From: an uncultured Collinsella sp.
GTDB lineage: Bacteria > Actinomycetota > Coriobacteriia > Coriobacteriales > Coriobacteriaceae
DNA: 38,705 nt
NCBI GenBank assembly: GCA_900541855.1
Contig: UQLD01000023.1
Coordinates: 1 to 38,705, forward strand
Direction of reading: 5' to 3'
Position 1 is the stretch's first letter; every line of letters begins with the position of its first letter. The translations under genes were made by a program, and so were the position numbers. The notes under the pieces were generated by a model. That model saw nothing but the letters and a program-made list of their open reading frames with translations. It had not been told where the DNA came from and ran no database searches. Of this stretch, positions 30,293 through 38,343 are shown in pieces.

Positions 30293-30386
30293 TTTCCCAA
30301 GCACCCGACCTTGCCCCTCAAACCGTCGCTTGCGTACATTTAGTACGCGGCGCTCCTCTTTCGGGGCAATCTCGGGCACTTGGAAA
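30293..30386. repeat. Nested palindrome, family 1, copy 2 (purH 3' side)
   Basis: It has the same layout as 8527-8620: CCAAG with CTTGG, CCCGA with TCGGG, TTGCCCC with GGGGCAA, and a GCGTAC/GTACGC tip. The inner strands TCAAACCGTCGCT and CGCTCCTCTTTC are identical to copy 1, while arm pairs changed on both sides together. It starts 5 bases after the purH stop. Confidence 0.85.
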
Positions 30387-30389
30387 ACC

Positions 30390-30419
30390 CTTAATGGGAT
30401 GTTGTTCTATCCCATTAAG
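30390..30419. terminator. 11-bp hairpin after copy 2
   Basis: CTTAATGGGAT pairs perfectly with ATCCCATTAAG around an 8-base loop. No T-run follows, so its role as the purH terminator is uncertain. Confidence 0.5.
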
Positions 30420-30458
30420 CCGATCGGTCGCCTGACCGTATCGTCAAAATAATCTCTG

Positions 30459-30495
30459 CAAAAGACGGCTGCTCCGTTTGGAGGGCCGTCTTTTT
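30459..30495 (+). terminator. Intrinsic terminator of purH
   Basis: AAAAGACGGC pairs with GCCGTCTTTT; the loop contains a CTCC/GGAG pair, and five Ts follow. The next promoter's -10 begins three bases later. Confidence 0.85.
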
Positions 30496-30497
30496 GG

Positions 30498-30503
30498 TAT
30501 AAG
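30498..30503 (+). promoter_or_regulatory. -10 element of the unknown gene at 30536
   Basis: TATAAG lies directly after the purH terminator, so the start of transcription would be near 30510. This favours translation from ATG 30536, which has GAAAGG seven bases upstream, over the ATG at 30512. Confidence 0.45.
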
Positions 30504-30535
30504 AGGACGGAATGACTAACACGAAAGGTATGACC

Positions 30536-31243
30536 ATGCCCCAGATTGATGATGCCGAGCTGTTTGGCAATGCCGAGGATCAGCGTGCGTACGAGGACTT
30601 TTGCGCCAATCAGGAGGCGGTCGAGAAGTTTACGCTCGACAAGCCCGCGCTTGTCTGCCGTTGGCGCATGTCCAACAAAAAGGTGCCCATGCTCAACCGC
30701 CACATTCGCGCGCTGTCCGAGCGCCTGGTGCAGGGCGAGCCGCTTACCCACAACATGCTCAGCTGGGCCAAACAACACGTTGAGTGGTCGCTTGCCGAGG
30801 GTGATTACACCGCACACGACGGCGTGCTCATGCTGGTGATCGACGTCAACGGCAACGCCGCCATGACGGTGGGGGAGTACGAGCCGCTAGCCGATACGTC
30901 GGCCAAGGCGCTACGTGCCCGCTCCGCCGAGGCCCGCTCCGAGGCCGACGAAACCGGCGTGGCGCCCGAGCTGCTCGCCGCCGTCGATAACGGCGAGCTT
31001 GCCTTTGTGGCGCCAGCGGACGAGTGCCTGTGCGGCACGGCGACGCTCATCGAGCAGCTGGCCCAGACCAAGGGCATCCCGGTCACGCGCGTAGATATTC
31101 CCGCGCAGCTTAAGGGCGCGCTGTTTCTGGTGAGCGACGAGCACGGCGTGGTCCCCGCAACCGAGACGGACGCTGCGGAGGCCGACGCCGCCACGGTCGC
31201 CTTCTTTGCCGACGGCTACGAAAAGCTCCGTGCCCGCCGCTAA
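30536..31243 (+). CDS. Unknown conserved-type protein
   Basis: The 235-residue acidic protein is not recognised. It has an N-terminal helical region (AYEDFCANQEAVEKF), a central stretch with RHIRALSERL and DGVLMLVIDVNGNAAM, an Ala/Glu-rich middle and a C-terminal alpha/beta part with CLCGTATLIEQLA and LFLVSDEHGVVPA. No signal peptide or membrane helix is seen, so it is probably cytoplasmic. Possible starts are 30512, 30530 and 30536; GAAAGG spacing and the -10 at 30498 favour the last. It precedes the two-component genes by 178 bases and need not be part of that operon. Confidence 0.7.
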   Translation: MPQIDDAELFGNAEDQRAYEDFCANQEAVEKFTLDKPALVCRWRMSNKKVPMLNRHIRALSERLVQGEPLTHNMLSWAKQHVEWSLAEGDYTAHDGVLMLVIDVNGNAAMTVGEYEPLADTSAKALRARSAEARSEADETGVAPELLAAVDNGELAFVAPADECLCGTATLIEQLAQTKGIPVTRVDIPAQLKGALFLVSDEHGVVPATETDAAEADAATVAFFADGYEKLRARR

Positions 31244-31420
31244 ATGATGTTTCTGGGACGGGGATTAAAAACTCATTTTGGTCTCCGTTCCCGTCGCGAG
31301 CGTGAGGCGGACAAAACGCCCCCGCTTGCGAACAGTTCTGTCACTTTGGTGCCGCGTGAGGCGCGTATCTGCGGATCCGCGGTCATAATGGGGCAAGACA
31401 ACCAAGAGGGGGCGGAATCC

Positions 31421-32092
31421 ATGGCGCTGATCTATATCGTTGAGGATGACGAGCCCATTCGTCGCGAGCTTGCCGACATCCTTGCCCGTGCCGGTTTTGA
31501 GGTCGAGGCCTGCGAATCGTTCGAGCATGTTTCGCGCGATATTCTCGCCGCCGCGCCCGACCTGGTGCTGCTCGACCTGACGCTTCCCGTCAAGGACGGC
31601 CAGCATATCTGCCATGAGGTTCGCCGCGAATCCGAGGTTCCCATCATCGTCCTCACGTCGCGCGCGACCGAGATTGACGAGGTCATGGCCATGACGCTCG
31701 GCGCGGACGACTTTGTTCCCAAGCCCTATAGCGCCCGTGTGCTCGTGGCGCGCATCAATGCCTTGCTGCGTCGCACCGCGGCGGCGGGCGAGCGCAGCAC
31801 GCTCGTCCACAAGGGACTGGAGCTTGACCTCGCCCGCTCCATGGTTACCAACACGCAAACCGGCACTAGCACCGAGCTCACCAAAAACGAGCTGCGTATC
31901 CTCTCGCTGCTTCTGAGCCGTGCGGGCAAGATCGTTTCGCGCTCGGCTATCATGCAGGACCTGTGGGACTCCGACGCCTTCGTGGACGACAACACGCTTA
32001 CCGTCAACATCAACCGCCTGCGCACCACGCTCGAAAAAATCGGCATCAAGGGGTATTTGACCACGCATCGCGGCCAAGGCTATTCGGTCTAG
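31421..32092 (+). CDS. OmpR-family response regulator, BceR-like
   Basis: The 223-residue regulator has a receiver domain (phospho-acceptor Asp52 in LVLLDLTLPVKDG, Thr/Ser in VLTSR, Lys in VPKPYSARVL) and a winged helix (ELTKNELRILSLLLSRAGKIVSR, DDNTLTVNINRLRTTLEKIG, TTHRGQGYSV). The VNINRLRTTLEKIG segment is typical of regulators paired with intramembrane-sensing kinases such as BceR/GraR. The ATG at 31421 follows GAGGGGGCGG. A -10-like CATAAT is at 31385-31390. The kinase gene begins nine bases after the stop. Confidence 0.92.
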   Translation: MALIYIVEDDEPIRRELADILARAGFEVEACESFEHVSRDILAAAPDLVLLDLTLPVKDGQHICHEVRRESEVPIIVLTSRATEIDEVMAMTLGADDFVPKPYSARVLVARINALLRRTAAAGERSTLVHKGLELDLARSMVTNTQTGTSTELTKNELRILSLLLSRAGKIVSRSAIMQDLWDSDAFVDDNTLTVNINRLRTTLEKIGIKGYLTTHRGQGYSV

Positions 32093-32101
32093 GGGCCGGC
32101 T

Positions 32102-33145
32102 ATGTCGTTTGGCAAGTTCTTTAAAGATGCGCTGCTTCCCGTCGCCGTGTGGACGTGCGGCGTGCTGCTGAGCTGCTTTGTGCTGACGGTCGCCGGCGCA
32201 CCCGTTTCTATCGTGGTCGTGGCGGTTGGCGTGTCCTTCATCTTTGGTATGCTCGGCATCGTGATCGAGTACGCTCGCCGTCGCCGTTTTCTGCGTCAGT
32301 TGGAGCGCGCGGCAGAGGAGCTCGAGAGTCCCGCATGGGTGCAGGAGATGGTGCAATGTCCGACCTATGCCGAGGGCGAGCTCGAGTACGAGGTCTTGCG
32401 CCGGGTGGGCAAAGCCGCTTGTGACGAGGTTGCCGAAGGCAGGCGCCAGACCGATGACTATCGCGACTATATCGAGAGCTGGGTCCACGAGGCCAAGCTG
32501 CCTCTGGCGGCAGCCCATCTGATTTTGGAAAACCTGGACGGCAGCGAAGATGACCTGTCGCGCGTAGATGACCTCGGTCGCGAGCTTGCCCGCGTGGAGC
32601 GCTATATCGACCAGGCGCTCTACTATGCGCGCTCGGAGGTTGTGGAGCGCGATTATCTGATTCGACGTTGGAACCTCAAGGCTCTGGTGACGGGCGCAAT
32701 CAAGGCCAATGCGCGCGAGCTCATCGCGGCACACGTGGCGCCGGTGTGCGAGAACCTCGACTTTGAGGTCTTTACCGACGAGAAGTGGCTCGAGTTTATT
32801 CTGGGCCAGCTCATTCAGAACAGCATTAAATATGCGCGTGAGGACGGCGCAAAGATCGTGTTTTCGGGTGCGTTGCTGGACGAGGGTCTGGCAAGCGAGC
32901 GCATCGAGCTTACCGTCGCGGACAACGGCTGTGGCGTGTGTGCGGCAGACCTGCCGCGCGTGTTCGAGAAGGGCTTTACCGGCGACAACGGCCGCACCAC
33001 CAAGCGCGCAACGGGCATCGGCCTCTACTTGGTGGCGCGTCTGTGCTCCAAGATGGGCATCGACGTCACCGCAGCATCCGACTCCGGCAAAGGCTTTGTC
33101 GTCACGTTTGCCTTCTCAACCAACAAGTTCCAATACTTTGAGTAG
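32102..33145 (+). CDS. Intramembrane-sensing histidine kinase, BceS-like
   Basis: The 347-residue kinase has two closely spaced helices (about 10-30 and 36-57) with almost no extracellular loop, then a phospho-accepting His129 in WVHEAKLPLAAAHL and ATPase motifs QLIQNSIKYARE, VADNGCGV, VFEKGFTG and TGIGLYLVARLC. Short-loop kinases with an HE-x-K-x-P box belong to the BceS/GraS group, which sense antimicrobial peptides through a partner BceAB-type ABC transporter. No such transporter is in the window. The downstream uppP gene is a bacitracin-resistance gene, a suggestive neighbour. Confidence 0.88.
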   Translation: MSFGKFFKDALLPVAVWTCGVLLSCFVLTVAGAPVSIVVVAVGVSFIFGMLGIVIEYARRRRFLRQLERAAEELESPAWVQEMVQCPTYAEGELEYEVLRRVGKAACDEVAEGRRQTDDYRDYIESWVHEAKLPLAAAHLILENLDGSEDDLSRVDDLGRELARVERYIDQALYYARSEVVERDYLIRRWNLKALVTGAIKANARELIAAHVAPVCENLDFEVFTDEKWLEFILGQLIQNSIKYAREDGAKIVFSGALLDEGLASERIELTVADNGCGVCAADLPRVFEKGFTGDNGRTTKRATGIGLYLVARLCSKMGIDVTAASDSGKGFVVTFAFSTNKFQYFE

Positions 33146-33173
33146 GCGGGCCGTCTTGCGGCACGGACGGCTG

Positions 33174-33229
33174 TGTTCCCGAACGTGAACTTAGCTAAGG
33201 CAATTGGCGCCATGTTCCTGAACGTGAAC
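33174..33229. repeat. Pair of 17-base direct repeats after the kinase gene
   Basis: TGTTCC-C/T-GAACGTGAAC occurs at 33174-33190 and 33213-33229, one mismatch apart. Each copy contains a small GTTC/GAAC dyad. They lie just 3' of the kinase gene and upstream (plus strand) of a minus-strand terminator. A further hairpin (ATGGGG with CCCCAT) is at about 33235-33259. Confidence 0.6.
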
Positions 33230-33262
33230 ACAACTATGGGGCTCAAATGAATCCCCCATAAC

Positions 33263-33293
33263 AAAAACGTGCCGCCCCAAACGGGGCGGCACG
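33263..33293 (-). terminator. Terminator of the usp gene
   Basis: CGTGCCGCCCC (33268-33278) pairs perfectly with GGGGCGGCACG around AAAC; on the minus strand a run of five Ts follows. It lies about 150 bases beyond the usp stop, after the long palindrome, so usp would have a structured 3' UTR. Confidence 0.85.
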
Positions 33294-33335
33294 CCATTCC
33301 TCTATTCAGCCAACTCGTTGAAGCAAGGCTGCGAA

Positions 33336-33428
33336 GGCCGCGGGGCCGGGAGGGGTTTCCTAAGGGCACATCCCGCAGCCGCAACGCGGCGAGGACGTGC
33401 CCGTGGAAACCCCGCAGGCCCCGCGGCC
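33336..33428. repeat. 93-bp nested palindrome 3' of usp
   Basis: GGCCGCGGGGCC (33336-33347) pairs with GGCCCCGCGGCC (33417-33428); GGGGTTTCC pairs with GGAAACCCC; GGGCAC with GTGCCC; and the tip is GCCGC-AAC-GCGGC. The bulges GGGA, TAA and GCA interrupt the stem. It begins 13 bases after the usp stop, in the same position relative to the gene as the family-1 elements but with no sequence identity to them. Confidence 0.82.
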
Positions 33429-33441
33429 GGTGGGAGCAACG

Positions 33442-33879
33442 CTACTTTACGACCAAAATGTCGCAGTCCGTGTTGCGCAGCAGGAACGTCGAAATCGAAC
33501 CCAGCAGCGCATACTTGATCGAGGACAGGCCGCGTGCGCCGCAGAGCACCAGGTCGGGCTTAACCACGTCGAGCATCTCGTCCTTGAGCGTCTCGCGAAT
33601 GCGGCCGGCGCGAATCATGACCTCGACCTCGGGAATGTCGGGATTGGCCTTGGCCTCTTCGAGCTGCTTGGCGATGGAGTTCTTAAATGCCTCCTCTAGG
33701 CCGTTGACCAGATCGACCGGATAGGAACCGGCGCTCTCGAGCGCCGTGGAATCGATAACGTGGCCGATAATCAGCTTGGCGCCGTTGTTCGCGGCGACCT
33801 TGATGGCGCGTGCGAGCACAAAATCCTGCTGCTCAGTACCGTCGAGTGAAACAAATACCTTGGTGTAGCCCTCGTTCAT
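33442..33879 (-). CDS. Universal stress protein, UspA type
   Basis: The 145-residue single-domain protein has the nucleotide-binding signature of ATP-binding Usp proteins: KVFVSLDGTEQQ at the N-terminus, IIGHVID, and GARGLSSIKYALLGSIS, the G-2x-G-9x-G(S) motif, near the C-terminus, followed by the dimerising CDILVVK strand. Usp proteins accumulate under starvation or envelope stress and have no defined enzyme activity. AGGAGG is a good ribosome-binding site. The gene is opposite to the BceRS-like pair and uppP, transcribed toward the kinase gene. Confidence 0.93.
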   Translation of the reverse strand: MNEGYTKVFVSLDGTEQQDFVLARAIKVAANNGAKLIIGHVIDSTALESAGSYPVDLVNGLEEAFKNSIAKQLEEAKANPDIPEVEVMIRAGRIRETLKDEMLDVVKPDLVLCGARGLSSIKYALLGSISTFLLRNTDCDILVVK

Positions 33880-34128
33880 GGTTTCCTCCTTGGTCTATCG
33901 CACGGGCGCGGGGCTCGTGCGTCGGGCGGGCGCGGGCGCGTTGGCCGCCGGACACTTTATCTTGTTGCAGTTATACCCAAGGATTTGGGTTTGACCGCTC
34001 GCAATTCTGTGAACGGGCGAGTTTTTTGGTAAGGGTAGGCGCAGGCGCGCCGCCAACGGTTGATAATGGGACATCGCCCGCACCGTCCGCAGAACATCTA
34101 CCGGCGGGTGTCTAACGAGGGGGTCCCT

Positions 34129-35103
34129 TTGGATATTATCGAGCTTCTAAAATCTGCCTTCATGGGCCTGGTCGAGGGCATCACCGAATGGCTGCCTGTT
34201 TCGTCGACCGGTCACATGATCTTGGTGGACGAGTTCGTCAAGATGAACGTGAGCGAGACGTTCTGGAATATGTTCCTGGTCGTGATTCAGCTTGGCGCCA
34301 TTTTGGCCGTCTGCGTCCTGTTCTTCTACGATCTCAACCCGTTTTCTCCCAGCAAGGGCAAGGAGGGCCGTCGCGACACCTGGGTGCTGTGGGGCAAGAT
34401 TGTGCTCGGTTGCATTCCCGCCGCGGCGATCGGTCTGCCGCTTAACGACTGGATGGAGGAGCATTTCTATAATGCTCCCGTCGTGGCGCTGGCGCTCATT
34501 GTGTACGGCGTGTTGTTTATCGTGATCGAGAACTGGCGCGCGAACAAGCGCGACCAGGCCGCTCTTGCCGGTTCGTTTGGTTCGCGTGCCGTGGTGGCGG
34601 GCGGACGACCCGCTGGTGCGCATTTTGCCGCGCCCGCTGCGACTGCCGCTGCAGACGATGACGATAATCTGGACTTTGGCTCCATCACTACGCTCGAGGA
34701 TCTGAGCTGGAAGACCGCGCTTGGTATCGGATGCTTCCAGGTGCTCTCGCTGGTGCCGGGCACGTCGCGCTCCGGTTCTACCATCATCGGTGGCCTGCTG
34801 CTGGGCTGCACGCGTTCGGTGGCGTCTAAGTTCACGTTCTTCCTGGCCATTCCTGTCATGTTTGGCGCGAGCGCGCTCAAGCTGGTCAAGTACTTCGTTA
34901 AGGGCGGCACCTTCGGCACCAACGAGATCGCCATCCTGGGCGTGGGCTGCGTCGTCGCCTTTGTGGTGTCGCTTATCGCCATCAAGTGGCTTATGGGCTT
35001 TGTCCGCCGTCACGACTTCAAGTGCTTCGGCGTCTACCGCATCATCCTGGGCATCGTGGTGCTTGCGTACTTCTTTGTCCTGGAGCCGATGCTCGGCCTG
35101 TAA
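34129..35103 (+). CDS. uppP: Undecaprenyl-diphosphatase
   Basis: The 324-residue integral membrane enzyme (BacA/UppP) recycles undecaprenyl pyrophosphate and confers bacitracin resistance when abundant. Its catalytic motifs are both visible: GLVEGITEWLPVSSTGH near the N-terminus and VPGTSRSGSTII. The start is taken as TTG at 34129, five bases after GAGGGGG, because it gives the canonical MDIIELLK N-terminus. GTG at 34108 lacks a comparable site. The protein is about 50 residues longer than usual: residues near 140-188 form an Ala/Gly/Asp-rich soluble insertion between helices, ending in DDDDNLDFGS. A weak hairpin with TTTTTT lies at about 33996-34028, upstream of the gene. Confidence 0.93.
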   Translation: MDIIELLKSAFMGLVEGITEWLPVSSTGHMILVDEFVKMNVSETFWNMFLVVIQLGAILAVCVLFFYDLNPFSPSKGKEGRRDTWVLWGKIVLGCIPAAAIGLPLNDWMEEHFYNAPVVALALIVYGVLFIVIENWRANKRDQAALAGSFGSRAVVAGGRPAGAHFAAPAATAAADDDDNLDFGSITTLEDLSWKTALGIGCFQVLSLVPGTSRSGSTIIGGLLLGCTRSVASKFTFFLAIPVMFGASALKLVKYFVKGGTFGTNEIAILGVGCVVAFVVSLIAIKWLMGFVRRHDFKCFGVYRIILGIVVLAYFFVLEPMLGL

Positions 35104-35147
35104 CTTAGTCGACGCTGCGCGGCGGCCGGGGCGACAACTTGTCATTC

Positions 35148-35188
35148 AAAGGGGGCGGCATGACCAGAAGGTCTATGCCGCCCCTTTT
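35148..35188 (+). terminator. Strong terminator after uppP
   Basis: A stem of about 18 bp (AAAGGGGGCGGCATGACC paired with its complement, one G bulge and one T bulge) encloses AGAA and ends in TTTT. It lies 45 bases after the stop. Confidence 0.92.
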
Positions 35189-35368
35189 CATGCCAATTTG
35201 TTCGCCCCGGCCACCGCTCGCTGCTGCTGCCATGACATCGGCGGTTTCGTGATTGTCAATTGATTGGTGCAGACTAACCTGACCCCATTGCGCCTAATCC
35301 GCTGGGGTGGGCCTGACGGTGGCGCACGGAGTCGTGGTGTGATTTGCGTCGGTGTCCGCGCGGCTCGG

Positions 35369-35374
35369 TATACT
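35369..35374 (+). promoter_or_regulatory. -10 element of pcrA
   Basis: TATACT lies 61 bases before the pcrA ATG; a -35 is weak (TTGCGT, 19 bases upstream). The 35189-35368 stretch shows no gene. Confidence 0.45.
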
Positions 35375-35435
35375 GGTACGGCTCAAACTATGGCGCTGCC
35401 CGCAGGCGCGCCGTCCGTCAGATGAGGAGTCGCCC

Positions 35436-38336
35436 ATGACCCAGCCCTTGCCCTGGGAAAAGAACGCCGCGGTACCCGTGCCGCCTGCGCCGGAACCCGT
35501 GCCGCTCGATGCATACACCGCCCCCGCTGCGCCGGAGCCCGAGCTCGTTCCGCTCGACATCTACGACGCCCCGGCTCCGGCGCCCAAACCTGCCAAGCCG
35601 CTCGTCGATATCGATAGCCTTAACCCCGCCCAGCGCGAGGCGGTCCTGACCACCGAGGGCCCGCTGCTGGTCCTTGCCGGTGCTGGCTCGGGCAAGACCC
35701 GCGTCCTGACCTTCCGCATCGCACATATGCTTGGCGACCTGGGCGTTAAGCCCTGGCAGGTCCTGGCCATCACGTTTACCAACAAGGCCGCGGCCGAGAT
35801 GCGCGAGCGTCTGGCAGCGCTCATCCCCAGCGGCACCCGCGGCATGTGGGTGTGCACCTTCCATGCCATGTGCGTGCGCATGCTGCGCGAGGACGCCGAC
35901 CTGCTGGGCTACACCGGCCAGTTCACCATCTACGATGACGATGACTCAAAGCGCATGGTGCGTGACATTATGCAGGCGCTCGGCATCGAGCAAAAGCAGT
36001 TCCCCATCAACATGATCCGCAGCAAGATCAGCTCGGCCAAAAACGCCATGATCGGGCCCGAGGACATGCTCAAATCCGCTGACAGCCCCAATGACAAAAA
36101 GGCCGCGCAGGTCTACCTGGAGCTGGAGCGCCGCCTGCGCGCCGCCAACGCGATGGACTTCGACGACCTGCTCGTGCGCACGCTCGAGCTGCTGCGCACC
36201 CGCCCCGAGGTGCTCGATAAGTACCAGGAGCGCTTCCGCTACATTAGCGTCGACGAGTATCAGGACACCAACCACGTCCAGTACGAGATCGCCAACCTGC
36301 TGGCCGCCAAGTACCAAAACCTCATGGTCGTGGGCGACGACGACCAGTCCATTTATAGCTGGCGCGGCGCCGACATCACCAATATCCTGGACTTTGAGAA
36401 GGACTTTAAAAACTGTAAGACCGTCAAGCTGGAGCAGAACTATCGCTCTACGGGCCATATCCTGAGCGCCGCCAACGCCGTGGTGCGTCACAATTCGCAG
36501 CGCAAAGACAAGCGCCTGTTTACGGCCGAGGGCGATGGCGAGAAGATCCAGGCCTTCCAGGCGAGCGACGAGCGCGACGAGGGCCGCTGGATTGCCGGCG
36601 AGATCGAGAAGCTGCATGCCAAGGGTACGAGCTACGACGATATCGCCGTGTTCTACCGCACCAACGCCCAGTCGCGTATCCTCGAAGATATGTTCCTGCG
36701 CGCGGGCGTGCCCTACAAGATCGTCGGCGGCACGCGATTCTTCGACCGCGCCGAGATTCGCGACGTCATGGCCTACCTCAAGATGATCGTGAACCCGGCC
36801 GACGAGATGAGCGTCAAGCGCGTCATCAACACGCCGCGCCGCGGCATCGGCTCCACCTCGATCCAAAAGATCGAGCAGCTGGCGCGCGACAACCGCTGCT
36901 CGTTCTTCCAGGCCTGCGAGATCGCAACAGCCGAGACGGGCATGTTTAGTGCCAAGGTGCGCAACGGCCTGTCGAGTTTTGTGGCGCTGGTGCGCGAGGG
37001 CCGTCGCATGGACGGCGAGCTCAAGGATGTCGTCGAGATGATTGTCGACAAGACGGGCCTGCTGCAGGCGTTTCGCGCCGAGGGCACCATGGAGTCCGAG
37101 AGCCGCGCCGAGAACATCCAGGAATTCCTGGGCGTCGCCGCCGAATTTGAGGAGACGCACGAGGATATCGAGGGCACGCTCGAGAGTCTAGAAGAGCTGC
37201 GCGCAGCCGGTGTTGCCGACGTGCCTGCCGGCGCCGAGTCCGAGCCCGTCGTGGTGAGTGCGCCCACGCCCGAGCCGGGGCCGTCTGCACCGGCATCCTC
37301 GTTTGAGGCACTCGTCGGCGCTCGTGACGCCGCGGGTTCCAATCCGCTCGATAGCCTGGCCGCCCCGGCGCTCTCGCCGCAGGATGCCCTGGCCGCCGCC
37401 ATCGCGGGCAACGCGTATGCCGTGCCAACAGAGCTACCGGCGGGCGCCGTGCATGCCGACGAGATCGAGCGCACCTACGGTCCGCTCACCTGTAAGGCGC
37501 TGCCGGCACTCATGGAGTGGCTGGCCCTGCGCTCCGACTTGGATTCCCTGGCCGGCGAGACGCATGCCATTACCATGATGACCATCCACTCCGCCAAGGG
37601 CCTGGAGTTCCCGGCGGTGTTCGTGGCCGGCATGGAGGAGGGCATCTTCCCGCACGTGCACGACTTTGGCGGCAGCGATGATCCAGGCAAGCTCGAGGAG
37701 GAGCGTCGCCTGGCCTACGTTGCCATCACGCGCGCCCGTAAACGCCTGTTCCTGACCTATGCGGCCACGCGTCGCACCTACGGCTCGACTTCCGCTAACC
37801 CGCGCTCGCGCTTCCTCAACGAGATTCCGTTTGAGGATATCGAGTTTAGCGGTATCGGTTCTGCCGGTTTTGAGGGCACGGGCTGGGAGAAGCGCGGCGA
37901 CCGTCACGGCACCTTTGGCTCGGGCATGGGCTCGGATATGTATGGCGGCAAAGTGTTTGGCTCGCACACGCGCTCGACCGGCGGTTCCGGTTCGCGCGGC
38001 GGATCGAGCTTCGACGATTTCTTTGGCGGCAGCAGCTACGGGACCGAGCGCCATCGTGGGGTCTCGCCCGATGCCGGCCGTGTTGCCTCGACCTTTGGCT
38101 CGGGCGCACCGCGAGCCAAAAAGCCGTCGTCCAAGGTGTCGCCGACGGTGGAGCGCAAGGTCGATCGCACCAGCGCGTCGCAGGACTTTGCCGCGGGCGA
38201 TACCGTGAGCCACAAGACCTTTGGCACGGGTACCGTGATCTCGGTCGTCGGAGATATGATCGAGGTCCAATTCGAAAAGACCGGCCAGACCAAAAAGCTA
38301 ATGAAAGGCTTCGCGCCGATCGTTAAGCTGTCGTAA
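35436..38336 (+). CDS. pcrA: UvrD/PcrA-type superfamily 1 DNA helicase
   Basis: This 966-residue 3'-5' helicase has all SF1A motifs: Walker A AGAGSGKT (81-88), TFTNKAAAEMRER, FHAMCVRMLR, Walker B VDEYQDTN, GDDDQSIYSWRGA, EQNYRST, TIHSAKGLEFPAVF (about 715-728) and VAITRARKRLF. Its C-terminus (about 918-966) is the PcrA Tudor-like domain (VSHKTFGTGTVISVVG). It is longer than the usual 730-780 residues: a Pro/Ala-rich N-terminal extension (1-55), a Pro/Ala/Gly insertion in the 2B region (about 588-670) and a Gly/Ser-rich spacer before the Tudor domain. PcrA acts in repair, rolling-circle replication and removal of RNA polymerase. GAGGAG lies six bases before the ATG. Confidence 0.96.
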   Translation: MTQPLPWEKNAAVPVPPAPEPVPLDAYTAPAAPEPELVPLDIYDAPAPAPKPAKPLVDIDSLNPAQREAVLTTEGPLLVLAGAGSGKTRVLTFRIAHMLGDLGVKPWQVLAITFTNKAAAEMRERLAALIPSGTRGMWVCTFHAMCVRMLREDADLLGYTGQFTIYDDDDSKRMVRDIMQALGIEQKQFPINMIRSKISSAKNAMIGPEDMLKSADSPNDKKAAQVYLELERRLRAANAMDFDDLLVRTLELLRTRPEVLDKYQERFRYISVDEYQDTNHVQYEIANLLAAKYQNLMVVGDDDQSIYSWRGADITNILDFEKDFKNCKTVKLEQNYRSTGHILSAANAVVRHNSQRKDKRLFTAEGDGEKIQAFQASDERDEGRWIAGEIEKLHAKGTSYDDIAVFYRTNAQSRILEDMFLRAGVPYKIVGGTRFFDRAEIRDVMAYLKMIVNPADEMSVKRVINTPRRGIGSTSIQKIEQLARDNRCSFFQACEIATAETGMFSAKVRNGLSSFVALVREGRRMDGELKDVVEMIVDKTGLLQAFRAEGTMESESRAENIQEFLGVAAEFEETHEDIEGTLESLEELRAAGVADVPAGAESEPVVVSAPTPEPGPSAPASSFEALVGARDAAGSNPLDSLAAPALSPQDALAAAIAGNAYAVPTELPAGAVHADEIERTYGPLTCKALPALMEWLALRSDLDSLAGETHAITMMTIHSAKGLEFPAVFVAGMEEGIFPHVHDFGGSDDPGKLEEERRLAYVAITRARKRLFLTYAATRRTYGSTSANPRSRFLNEIPFEDIEFSGIGSAGFEGTGWEKRGDRHGTFGSGMGSDMYGGKVFGSHTRSTGGSGSRGGSSFDDFFGGSSYGTERHRGVSPDAGRVASTFGSGAPRAKKPSSKVSPTVERKVDRTSASQDFAAGDTVSHKTFGTGTVISVVGDMIEVQFEKTGQTKKLMKGFAPIVKLS

Positions 38337-38343
38337 TCCCGGC

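Noticed and set aside
28636..30339. A long open frame opposite purH
   Set aside because: It mirrors purH codon structure, lacks a start signal and shows no family features.
31265..32734. A 489-codon open frame opposite the BceRS-like genes
   Set aside because: It spans two divergent-function genes on the other strand and has low-complexity composition.
31244..33441. BceAB-type ABC transporter next to the two-component genes
   Set aside because: Both flanks were examined and hold an unknown soluble protein and a universal stress protein; no permease or ATPase gene is present.
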